Below, piece after piece: positions 54,979 to 62,730 of a DNA stretch of 64,000 nt. This DNA is from Micromonospora sp. R77 (GTDB lineage: Bacteria; Actinomycetota; Actinomycetes; Mycobacteriales; Micromonosporaceae): positions 4,464,001-4,528,000 of the forward strand of contig NZ_JALDST010000001.1 of NCBI RefSeq assembly GCF_022747945.1. The letters run 5' to 3'. Under the pieces are notes generated by a model. That model saw nothing but the letters and a program-made list of their open reading frames with translations, had not been told where the DNA came from and made no database searches. Positions within the stretch are counted from its first letter, which is position 1. The number at the start of each line of letters is the position of its first letter. The position numbers and the translations under genes were made by a program.

Positions 54979-56115
54979 TCAGAGGGTGGCGGTGCAGGTG
55001 GGGGTCGGGGCGGGACCCGTGCCGGAGGCGAGGAAGCCGAAGGTGGTCTTCGCCCCGGCGGCCAGTGCCCCGTTCCAGCCCGCGTTCTTCGCGGTCACCG
55101 TCGCCCCGCTGCTGGTCACGGTCGCGTTCCAGGACTGGGTGACCTGCTGACCGCCCGCGTACGTCCAGGAGACCGTCCAGCCCTTGATCGCGGTGGCACC
55201 GGCGGTCACCTCCACCTCACCCTGGAACCCGCCCTGCCACTGGCTGGTCACCCGGTAGCTCGCCGAACAGCCACCGGCCGGCGGCCAGGTCGAGGTCGGC
55301 GGAGGCGTGCCCGGCGGCGTGCTGGTCGGGGGAGTGGTGGTCGGCGGGGTGCTGGTGGGCGGTGGAGTGGTCGGGGGCGTGGTGGTGGGTGGGGTGGTCG
55401 TCGGCGGGGTGGTCGGGCCGCCGCCGAAGTCGACGTCGCTGCACAGGTAGTACGACTGGTCCAGGTGACTGGCCTGCCAGATGGTGTAGACGATGTGCCG
55501 GCCGGTGCGACCGGGCGCGTTCGCCGGCACCTGGATCGACACCCCCTGCGTCTCCGGGGTCCACTGGGAGGCCGGGGTGTTGCCGATCTGGCCGACCAGT
55601 TCCAGGTCACTCCAGCGCAGCGGCTGGTGCAGGGCGTCGAAGCCCTGCTTCGTCACGTACACCCGGATGTAGTCGGCGCCGTGGCTGGCCTGGTCGTACA
55701 GCTTGATCCGGAAGTTGGCGGAGACCGGGACGGTCTTCCAGGCGCCGACCGCGTCGAGCGCGTTGTAGCGTCCGCTGGCGGTGTGGCCGGCGCTGCAGAG
55801 TTGGCCGTCCGGGATGGCGCCCTGGTGGTTGCCGGCGACGCCCTCGCGGAACAGGCCGTTCCAGTTCCACATGGCGTTCGGGTCGGCCTGCCAGGCCTGC
55901 CAGCACATCGGGTCCTCGGTCGCCATCTTCGGGTTCTGGAAGTCGCTGCCCCAGCGCTGCCAGCAGCCGTAGTTGCGCGACGCCGGGTCGACGACGTTGC
56001 CGTGCGCGGACGCCGGGTTGGACAGGGCGGTGGCGAGCAGCAGCGAGACGACCGCGCCGAGGGCGAGCAGCGTCGCCACCAGGGGCGTGCGGCGGCCGCG
56101 GATCAGGGTGGACAT
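54979..56115 (-). CDS. Secreted lytic polysaccharide monooxygenase (AA10) with CBM2
   Basis: A 378-residue secreted enzyme from ATG at 56115 (GGAGG upstream). A Sec signal (RTPLVATLLALGAVVSLLLA) is cut after NPASA, leaving the essential N-terminal His (His38, HGNVVDPASRNYGCWQRWG) of the copper histidine brace; the second His is in LCSAGHTASG. The AA10 domain runs to about 230 (YDQASHGADYIRVYVTKQGF; GRTGRHIVYTIWQASHLDQS). A Thr/Pro linker follows, then a family 2 carbohydrate-binding module (CSASYRVTSQWQGGFQGEVE; AGWNGALAAGAKTTFGFLAS). It oxidatively cleaves cellulose or chitin; the CBM2 favours crystalline polysaccharide. Confidence 0.94.
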   Translation of the reverse strand: MSTLIRGRRTPLVATLLALGAVVSLLLATALSNPASAHGNVVDPASRNYGCWQRWGSDFQNPKMATEDPMCWQAWQADPNAMWNWNGLFREGVAGNHQGAIPDGQLCSAGHTASGRYNALDAVGAWKTVPVSANFRIKLYDQASHGADYIRVYVTKQGFDALHQPLRWSDLELVGQIGNTPASQWTPETQGVSIQVPANAPGRTGRHIVYTIWQASHLDQSYYLCSDVDFGGGPTTPPTTTPPTTTPPTTPPPTSTPPTTTPPTSTPPGTPPPTSTWPPAGGCSASYRVTSQWQGGFQGEVEVTAGATAIKGWTVSWTYAGGQQVTQSWNATVTSSGATVTAKNAGWNGALAAGAKTTFGFLASGTGPAPTPTCTATL

Positions 56116-56249
56116 GGAGCCTCCGTGGTGGGGAGTCGTTCGACGACGCCCGGACGGCCGGGAGTTGCCCCCTCCCGTGCCCCGCTGGGGTGGCTCGGCT
56201 CTGCTCCGCAGGCTTCCACAACAAAGTGGTGTCCGTCAATGTCTTCCGG

Positions 56250-56693
56250 TCAGCCGGCGCGGCGCATCGGGGTGTGCGGGATGCCGTCCTCGACGTAGTC
56301 GGCGCCGCTGACGGCGAAGCCGTGCCCGGCGTAGAAACCGACCAGGTGCGTCTGCGCCTCCAGCACGCAGGTCCCGTCACCGACCAGGGCGAGGGCCTCG
56401 GTCATCAGCCGGCCGGCCAGGCCCGCGCCGCGGGCCGCCGCCGCCACCACGACCCGGCCGATCCGCGCCACGCCGTCCGGGTCGGCCAAAATCCTCAGGT
56501 ACGCCACGACGTCGCCGTCCCGGGTCAGCCAGAGGTGCCGGGTCCCCGCTTCGACGTCCCGCCCGTCGAGTTCCGGGTACGCACACGCCTGCTCCACGAC
56601 GAACACGTCGATCCGCAACCGGAGCAGGTCGTGGAAGGTCCGCACGTCCAACTCGGCGAACCGGGCCACGTGCACCTCGATCAACGGCAGCAT
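56250..56693 (-). CDS. GNAT N-acetyltransferase (ElaA-like)
   Basis: A 147-residue protein from ATG at 56693, with TAGCAT exactly six bases upstream. It begins with the ElaA-type FAELDVRTFHDLLRLRIDVF followed by VVEQACAYPELDGRD. The GNAT acetyl-CoA site is RIGRVVVAAAARGAGLAGRL (R/Q-x-x-G-x-A-like) and the end LVGFYAGHGFAVSGADYVED is the usual C-terminal strand-helix. Acceptor unknown. Confidence 0.87.
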   Translation of the reverse strand: MLPLIEVHVARFAELDVRTFHDLLRLRIDVFVVEQACAYPELDGRDVEAGTRHLWLTRDGDVVAYLRILADPDGVARIGRVVVAAAARGAGLAGRLMTEALALVGDGTCVLEAQTHLVGFYAGHGFAVSGADYVEDGIPHTPMRRAG

Positions 56694-56699
56694 CCCGCG

Positions 56700-56705
56700 A
56701 TGCTA
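56700..56705 (-). promoter_or_regulatory. Candidate -10 (TAGCAT) of the GNAT gene, leaderless
   Basis: TAGCAT on the minus strand lies exactly six bases before the ATG at 56693, in the 30-base gap after the upstream Zn-ribbon gene. Confidence 0.5.
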
Positions 56706-56723
56706 TGCCGCCCGCCGTACGCC

Positions 56724-56984
56724 TCAGGCGGGGCGGGCGCCGACGGCGTCGCGGATCTCGGCGCCCCGGTCGCCCTCGGTGGCGCGGGCGCAGTGCGCGC
56801 AGCAGAAGAAGCGGCCGGAGACCTCCACGCCGTGCCCGACGATCCTGGTCTCGCAGTGCTCGCAGATCGGCGCCATCCTGTGGATGGCGCACTCGAAGCA
56901 GTCGAAGGTGTGCACGTCCCCGCTGACCGTGTGCACCTCGAACGCCATCCAGTAGTCGTTACCGCATACCTCGCAGGTAGCCAT
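56724..56984 (-). CDS. Small multi-CxxC zinc-binding protein
   Basis: An 86-residue protein from ATG at 56984, with a G-rich ribosome site (GGGGGG) ten bases upstream. It is built from four CxxC pairs: CEVCGNDYW, FDCFECAIHRM, CEHCETRI and FFCCAHCARAT, with interspersed His. Two treble-clef or LIM-like zinc sites are likely. No catalytic motif. Similar small proteins are common in actinobacteria and uncharacterised. Confidence 0.75.
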   Translation of the reverse strand: MATCEVCGNDYWMAFEVHTVSGDVHTFDCFECAIHRMAPICEHCETRIVGHGVEVSGRFFCCAHCARATEGDRGAEIRDAVGARPA

Positions 56985-57137
56985 CGCGAAACCCCCCGAA
57001 ATCGGACCGTCATCCCAGGGTCGGGGAACGGACACACCGGGGCAACCGAAACGGGCGAACCTGATCCGGCTCGACGGCGAGTCGCCCCGGCGTGTCACGC
57101 GTTGGGCCTGGTGACCGCCTCGACCCTGGAGGATCCC

Positions 57138-57413
57138 GTGATCAAGCGCAACCGACTCTTCGGCAACCAGACCCGCGTCACCTTCTGCCTGCCCCGGGAC
57201 ACCCCGCCCGGCCCGGTCAGCGTGGTCGGCTGCTTCAACGACTGGGAGCCCGGCCGGCACGAGCTGGTGTCCCGGCGCGACGGCACCCGGACGGTGACCG
57301 TCCGCCTCGGCCCCGGCGAGTACCGCTTCCGCTACCTCGCCAGCGGCGGGGTCTGGCTGGACGACGACTCCGCCGACGCGGTGGACGAGCAGGGCAGCCG
57401 GCTCCGCCTCTGA
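57138..57413 (+). CDS. Isoamylase early-set (CBM48-like) domain protein
   Basis: A 91-residue single-domain protein. The GTG at 57138 (VIKRNRLFGNQTRVTF) is chosen for the ggagga at 57128-57133; an earlier in-frame GTG at 57111 is possible. The sequence is an E-set/CBM48 fold: VTFCLPRDTPPGPVSVVGCF, NDWEPGRHELVSRRDGTRTV and GEYRFRYLASGGVWLDDD. Stand-alone E-set domains of this kind may bind glycogen-like glucans or act as adaptors; no enzyme domain is attached. Confidence 0.82.
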   Translation: MIKRNRLFGNQTRVTFCLPRDTPPGPVSVVGCFNDWEPGRHELVSRRDGTRTVTVRLGPGEYRFRYLASGGVWLDDDSADAVDEQGSRLRL

Positions 57414-57456
57414 GCGCCCGGCGCCACCACCCACGGTGACGCCGGGGTCCGCCCGG

Positions 57457-57867
57457 TCAGCCCTGGTCCGGCTCCAGCCGGATCGACACCGAGTTCACGC
57501 AGTGCCGGGTGTCCTTCGGGGTGAAACCCTCACCGGAGAAGACGTGCCCCAGGTGGCTGTCGCACCGGGCGCAGCGGATCTCCGTACGGCGCATGCCGAG
57601 GGTGTTGTCCGGGATCTCCTTGACCGCACCGGGGATGGCGTCGTCGAAGCTCGGCCAGCCGCAGTGCGAGTCGAACTTGGCGTCACTGCGGAACAGCTCC
57701 AGCCCGCAGGCCCGGCAGTGGTAGACGCCGGGGGTCTTGGTGTCGACGTACTCGCCGGTCCACGGGCGCTCGGTGCCGGCCTCGCGGAGCACCCGGAACT
57801 CCTCGGGGCTCAACCGGACCCGCCACTCGTCCTCGGTACGGGGCAGCTCACTCTCGGAAAGACTCAC
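57457..57867 (-). CDS. msrB: Peptide-methionine (R)-S-oxide reductase
   Basis: A 136-residue enzyme that reduces methionine-R-sulfoxide in proteins. GTG at 57867 is six bases after TACCGT. The zinc site is two CxxC pairs (YHCRACGLELF; IRCARCDSHLGHVF); SHCGWPSFDDAIP is the MsrB signature and the catalytic Cys is in TRHCVNSVSIRL. Matches Rv2674 by synteny. Divergent from the LigD-polymerase gene with only 47 bases between the start codons. Confidence 0.95.
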   Translation of the reverse strand: MSLSESELPRTEDEWRVRLSPEEFRVLREAGTERPWTGEYVDTKTPGVYHCRACGLELFRSDAKFDSHCGWPSFDDAIPGAVKEIPDNTLGMRRTEIRCARCDSHLGHVFSGEGFTPKDTRHCVNSVSIRLEPDQG

Positions 57868-57873
57868 CGGTCA

Positions 57874-57879
57874 ACGGTA
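57874..57879 (-). promoter_or_regulatory. Candidate -10 (TACCGT) of msrB, leaderless
   Basis: TACCGT on the minus strand, exactly six bases before the msrB GTG. It is 23 bases from the -10 of the divergent gene. Confidence 0.5.
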
Positions 57880-57902
57880 CGTCGGCTGTCGGTGCCGTCG
57901 CA

Positions 57903-57908
57903 TAGGGT
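57903..57908 (+). promoter_or_regulatory. -10 element (TAGGGT) of the LigD-polymerase gene, leaderless
   Basis: TAGGGT is exactly six bases before the ATG at 57915. This is the same hexamer and spacing as at the RNase D gene. Confidence 0.6.
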
Positions 57909-57914
57909 CGCGCC

Positions 57915-58940
57915 ATGGGTGCCAGGGCCACGGCCGAGGAGTTCGAGATCGCCGGACACACCGTCCGGCTGAGCAGCCCGGATCGGGTGATCTTCCCCGA
58001 GCGCGGGTTCACCAAGGCCGACGTCTTCCACTACTACGTGGCGGTCGGCGAGGGCATCATGCGGGCGTTGAGGGAGCGCCCGACGACGCTGCAACGCTTC
58101 CCCGAGGGCATCGGCGGGGAGATGTTCTTCCAGAAGCGGGTGCCCGCCCGGGGCGTACCCCCGTGGGTGCGGACGGCCGAGATCAGCTTCCCCAGCGGCC
58201 GGACCGCCGCGGAGCTCTGCCCGGCCGACCTGGCGCACGTCGCGTGGGCCGCCCAGATGGGCACGGTCGTGTTCCACCCCTGGCCGGTGCGCGCCGCCGA
58301 CCCCGACCGCCCCGACGAGCTGCGGATCGACCTGGACCCGCAGCCCGGCACCGACTTCGCCGACGCGGCCACCGCCGCCGGTGAGCTGCGCGGGCTGCTG
58401 GACGAGCTGGGCGCGACCGGCTGGCCGAAGACCTCCGGCGGCCGGGGCGTGCACGTCTATCTGCGGATCCACCCCCGGTGGACGTTCGTCGAGGTGCGCC
58501 GGGCCACCATCGCGCTGGCCCGGGAGCTGGAACGCCGCCGCCCCGAGCTGGTCACCACCGCCTGGTGGAAGGAGGAGCGGGGCCGGCGGGTCTTCGTCGA
58601 CTACAACCAGATGGCCCGGGACCGGACGATCGCCTGCGCCTGGTCGCTGCGGGCCAACGCGCGGGCCACCGTCTCCACCCCGGTCGACTGGGCCGAGCTG
58701 CCCGACGTCGACCCGGACGACTTCCACCTGGGCAGCGTGCCCGCCCGACTGGCCGAACGGGGCGACCCGCACGCCGGGATCGACGACACCCCGTGGGACA
58801 TCACGCCGCTGCTGGAGTGGGCCGAGCGGGACGCCGCCGCCGGCCAGGGCGACCTGCCCTACCCGCCGGACCACCCGAAGATGCCGGGCGAGCCCAAGCG
58901 GGTGCAGCCCTCCAAGGACCGCGACCGGCCCCGGAGCTGA
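57915..58940 (+). CDS. Stand-alone LigD-type primase-polymerase domain protein
   Basis: A 341-residue protein from ATG at 57915. It is the archaeo-eukaryotic-primase-like polymerase domain of LigD without ligase or nuclease parts: LSSPDRVIFPERGFTKADVF, FFQKRVPARGVPPWVRT, the metal-binding ELRIDLDPQPGTDF (DxD), KTSGGRGVHVYLRI with the conserved Lys and His, and VFVDYNQMARDRTIACAWSL. Such PolDoms add nucleotides during non-homologous end joining or base-excision-type repair. No Ku gene is visible nearby. Full-length and intact. Confidence 0.92.
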   Translation: MGARATAEEFEIAGHTVRLSSPDRVIFPERGFTKADVFHYYVAVGEGIMRALRERPTTLQRFPEGIGGEMFFQKRVPARGVPPWVRTAEISFPSGRTAAELCPADLAHVAWAAQMGTVVFHPWPVRAADPDRPDELRIDLDPQPGTDFADAATAAGELRGLLDELGATGWPKTSGGRGVHVYLRIHPRWTFVEVRRATIALARELERRRPELVTTAWWKEERGRRVFVDYNQMARDRTIACAWSLRANARATVSTPVDWAELPDVDPDDFHLGSVPARLAERGDPHAGIDDTPWDITPLLEWAERDAAAGQGDLPYPPDHPKMPGEPKRVQPSKDRDRPRS

Positions 58941-58970
58941 CCGCCCGCTGCCTCGCCCGTGCCGCCGCGC

Positions 58971-59164
58971 GGTGCCGGCCTGTGCCGCCAAGGTGCGACG
59001 GGCGGTGCCGGCCTGTCCTCCGGGGCGCGCCGGCGGTGCCGGCCTGTCCTCCGGGGCGCGCCGGGCGGTGCCGGCCTGTCCTCCGGGGTGCGCCGGGCGG
59101 GTGCCGGCCTGCGCCGCCAGGGTGCGCCGGGCGGTGCCGGCCTGCGCCGCCAGGTGCGGCAGGC
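58971..59164. repeat. Imperfect 31-33-bp tandem repeat, six copies
   Basis: Copies start at 58971, 59004, 59035, 59067, 59100 and 59133. The shared part is GGTGCCGGCCTG followed by a TCCTCCGGGG or CGCCGCCAGG variant and a GTGCGCCGGGC end. Copies 2-4 are of one subtype, 1 and 5-6 of the other. It lies in the 234-base gap between convergent genes and is probably noncoding, although one plus-strand frame is open through it. Confidence 0.75.
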
Positions 59165-59174
59165 CCGGCGCCGG

Positions 59175-59471
59175 TCAGCGTCGGCCCGCCAGCGCCTCCA
59201 CCGCGGCCTTCGCCGTGCGCAGGTCGGCCCCGGTCGCCCGCCGGTAGGCTGCGATCGCCTTGATCTTGTCGCCCCGGCCCAGGTGCTCCCACACCTCCGG
59301 CAGTTCCGGGCCGGGATCCACCACGCCCAGGTGGTCCATCACCAGACGCAACCGCCGCTCCACCTCCACCAGCCGGAAGTCGGCGGGCGGACGACGCCGA
59401 CCGTCGGCGAGCTGCGCGAGCAACAGCAGCAGGACAGCGAGAAGCAGAAGCGTGATCACCATGGCCGCCAT
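59175..59471 (-). CDS. Membrane-anchored protein with ribosomal L7/L12-like C-terminal segment
   Basis: A 98-residue protein from ATG at 59471 (ATG at 59462 and GTG at 59495 are alternatives). A Leu-rich membrane helix opens it (MVITLLLLAVLLLLLAQLAD). A basic linker follows, and then a soluble end with DKIKAIAAYRRATGADLRTA then KAAVEAL. That end resembles the L7/L12 C-terminal helix pattern (vIkavReaTgLgLkeAkdlVe). Such fused L7/L12-like domains occur in actinobacterial membrane proteins of unknown function. Not a ribosomal L7/L12, since the N-terminal dimerisation domain is replaced by the membrane helix. Confidence 0.65.
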   Translation of the reverse strand: MAAMVITLLLLAVLLLLLAQLADGRRRPPADFRLVEVERRLRLVMDHLGVVDPGPELPEVWEHLGRGDKIKAIAAYRRATGADLRTAKAAVEALAGRR

Positions 59472-59590
59472 CGAAACAGGCCGACGCCACCCCACCCCTG
59501 GGTAACGATCAAGTAACGGGCGCGAACCATTCCCGCCCCCCGACGGGTCTTGTGGTCGACGGCCCGACGGGGGCCAGGGGAGGCGCCGGG

Positions 59591-62500
59591 ATGAAGCTGG
59601 TGTGGAGGCGGGCCGTGGAGGCGCGCGGGCTGCTGCTCGCCGCCGCGGTCGCGGCGCTGGTCGCGGTCGCGCTGGTCACCGGGCTGGCCGACTACAACCG
59701 GCAACGCCGCCGCCGGCAGCGGCTGCTCGACGCCGCGCCCGCCGAGGAGCGCAGCCTGCTGGTCAGTGGCTTCCGGCGTGCCGACGTCGACGCGCATGCC
59801 GACCGGGACCGGGCGGTCCGCGCCGAGTTCGCCGCCGGGCTGGGCGGGCTGCCGACCACCGTCGCCGCCGCGCGCTACGGCACCGGTCGGGAGCTGACCG
59901 GTGACCTGGGACCGGCCCGGGTCGACGACGACCCGATCTTCGCCACCCTCGCCACCCTGGCCGACCTGCCCGCGCACGCCGAACTCACCGCCGGGGCCTG
60001 GCCGACCGCGGGGGCGACGCCGATGCAGGTGACCCTGCCGGAGAAGATCGCCGGCCGGTTGGGGCTGCACACCGGTGACCGGGTGCCGCTGCGCGACCGG
60101 AGCGCCGAACGGGCCGACACGGTGGTGGTCGCCGGCACCTGGCGGCCCCGCGAGCCGACCGAGGCGTACTGGCGGCTCGCCCCCGGACTGAGTGACAACG
60201 ACCCCTCCTCGTACGGGCCGTTCACCGTGGACCCCGCCGACTTCGTGCGTACCTTCCCCGGCTCCGTCTCGGCGGCCTGGCTGGTCGCACCCGACCTGGC
60301 CGCGGTCGAGCCGAGCCGGCTGGGCGGGGTGAAGCAGGTGGTCGCCGCCGTCGCCGCGAAGATCCCCGACACCACCGGGCTCGGCTCGTCCGCGCAGACC
60401 GCCACCGCCATGGACCGGCTGATCGACCGGCTGAGCCGCGCCGACCTGGTCGGCCGGTCCGCGCTGCTCACCCCGCTGCTGCTGATCGTGGTCCTCGGCG
60501 GGTACGCGCTGGTGCTGGTCGCCGCCCTGCTGACCGAGGACCGGCGGGCCCAGACCGCGCTGCTGCGCGCCCGGGCTGCCCGCCCGTGGTCAGCTCGCCG
60601 GACTTGCCGTACGCGAAGCAACGCTGGTGGTGGCGCTGGCGGTGCTGGGCCCCGCCGCTGGCCCAGGAGGCGCTGCGGCGGTTCGGCAGCGACCTGCGCC
60701 TGGCCGGCGGCGGCCTCGGTCCGCTCTGGCGGTCGCCGCCGCCGTCGGCTGTCTGCTCCTCGCCATGGTGCTGCCGGCGCTGCGCCGGGCCGGCACCTAC
60801 GTCGCCGACATGGCCGCCTCGGTCCCGCCCCCACCCGGGTGCGGCCGTGCAGCGGGGCCACGGCCGACCTGGCCCTCGTCGCGCTCGCCGTGCTCGCCTG
60901 GACCCAGCTGCGGCAGTACTCGTCGCCTCGGCGGGGGCCGGTGGGCCGACCGGCATCGACCCGCTGTTGGCCGCCGCGCCCACTCGGGGTGCTCGCCGGG
61001 GCGGTCGTCGCGTTGCGGCTGCTGCCGCCGGCGACCCGCTTCGCCGAACGGTTCGTCGACCGGCGACCCTGGACGGCCACCATGTTCGGCATGGGCAGGC
61101 GGGTCGCCGCCCGCACGCCGGCCCGGTGCCGTTGCTCGCCCTCGCCGTCGGGGCAGCATCGCCTGCCTGGTCCCTGGTCGCCTCCTGGAACGCTCGCAGC
61201 GGACCAGGCCCGGCACAGGTCGGCGCCGACGTGCGGGTGGTCGAGCGGAACGGGGTGGCGGCCCCGGCCGGCCGGTACGCGGGGCTGGTCGCCGTACCGG
61301 GGTGGACCGGGTGCTGCCGGTCTCGCGGACGACATCCGGCTCGGCCGGGACGACCACGGCCACCGTGGTCGGCCTCGACGCGGCCGGTGGCGCCGCCGGG
61401 CTGCTGCGGCTCGACGACGCCACCGGCGACGCGTCCACTGCCGCACTGCTGGACCGGCTGGTCCGGGATCGCGCCGCGCCCGCTGGGACGCCCTCCCGGC
61501 CGGGGCGCGGCGGCCGCTGCCACCCTGCGGACGTCGCCGACGGGTCCGGGGCACCCGATGTGTCGGTGAACGCGCTGCTCACCGGCGATCGCGGTGCCGC
61601 CTGGCGGCTGCTGCTGGCGCATCGGCCTGGGCGACGGCCGGCTGGTGCTTGCCGCGCCGCTGCCCGACACCGGGCCGCTGCGGCTCGCCGGCTTCGAGGC
61701 CGACGGAGGGCCGGCCGCCGGCACCAGCTACCGGTTGCGGATCGACGGGCTGGCAGTGACCGATGCCGGTGGGGCGGCGCTGCCGTTCACGCCGGCCGGG
61801 GACTGGCGGATCGCGGACACCGGGCAGGGGCCGATCGGACCGGCCGATGTCAGCAGTGGCGTGGTGGACGCCACGTACCGGGTGGAACTGATCGCGGGCG
61901 GCCAGTACGCGTACCAGCCGCCCTCGCGGTTCGCCGTGGTGCCGGCCGGGGACGACCGGCCGGTGCCGGCCCTGCTGACCCCGGCCGCCCGGGCCGCGCT
62001 GAACGTGCACACCGGTGACACCGTCACGCTCGCGCTCTCCGGGGTCTCCCTGCCCGTCCGGGTGGTCGGCGAGGTCGAGTCGGTCCCCGCCACCACCGAC
62101 GCCGAGGCGGGGGTGCTGCTGGACCTGCCCGCCGCGACCGACTGGCTGCTGCGCCGGCAGGGCAGCGTCCGGCCGGTGCCGGAGTGGTGGCTGGCCGGGG
62201 ACGGTGCGGTGGCGGCCACCGCGCTGGCCGAGCTGCCCGGGGTGACCGTGCTGGACCGGCAGCAGGTCGCGGCGCAGGCCGCCCGCGACCCGTACTGGCT
62301 GGGGGCCCGGACCGGCCTGCTCGCGGCGGCCCTCGGCTCGGTGCTGCTCGCCCTGGTCGGCCTCGCCGTCGACGTGTGGGCCACCACCCGGCACCGGTTG
62401 ACCGAGTTCGCGGTGCTGCACACGCTGGGCGCCAACACCCGCCTGCTGGCCCGCGCACTCCTGGCCGAGCAGGCATTCCTGGCCGGTGTCGGGGTCGGCG

Positions 62501-62730
62501 TCGGCCTGCTGGTCGGGGCCGGGGTCGCGGCGACCATGGTGCCGCTGGTGATCCTCACCCCGGCCGCCGGCCGACCGGTGCCCGACGCGGTGTTCACGCT
62601 GCCCTGGACACCGATCGGGCTGACCGCGCTCGGGCTGCTGCTGGTCGCCCTGGCGTTCAGCGCCGTCATCACCACCGGCATCCGCCGGCGGGTGGCGGCC
62701 GTGCAGCTACGGATCGGGGGAGAGCGATGA
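59591..62730 (+). pseudogene. FtsX-like ABC transporter permease, heavily frameshifted in the middle
   Basis: From ATG at 59591 an intact first third reads a signal-anchor helix (LLLAAAVAALVAVALVTGLA), a large outer domain and the first FtsX helices (LLTPLLLIVVLGGYALVLVA). The last third (about 61640-62730) is also clean: GTSYRLRIDGLAVTDAGGAA, then the C-terminal FtsX domain (LGSVLLALVGLAVDVWATTR; FAVLHTLGANTRLLARALLA). In 60560-61620 the FtsX-like reading jumps among all three frames about ten or more times (for example AMVLPALRRAGTYVADMAAS, then ADLALVALAVLAWTQLRQYS, then LLALAVGAASPAWSLVASW). Repaired length would be about 1,050 residues. It overlaps the next permease gene (ATGA). Confidence 0.78.

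Noticed and set aside
58960..59263. Coding use of the 31-33-bp tandem repeat (plus-strand frame rich in Ala/Arg/Pro)
   Set aside because: No start or ribosome site of its own, unit length varies out of frame, and the frame runs antisense into the L7/L12-like gene.
59552..61759. A 735-residue continuous reading frame as one real protein
   Set aside because: After about 60560 it turns into Arg/Pro-rich shadow sequence, while FtsX-like peptide continues in other frames.
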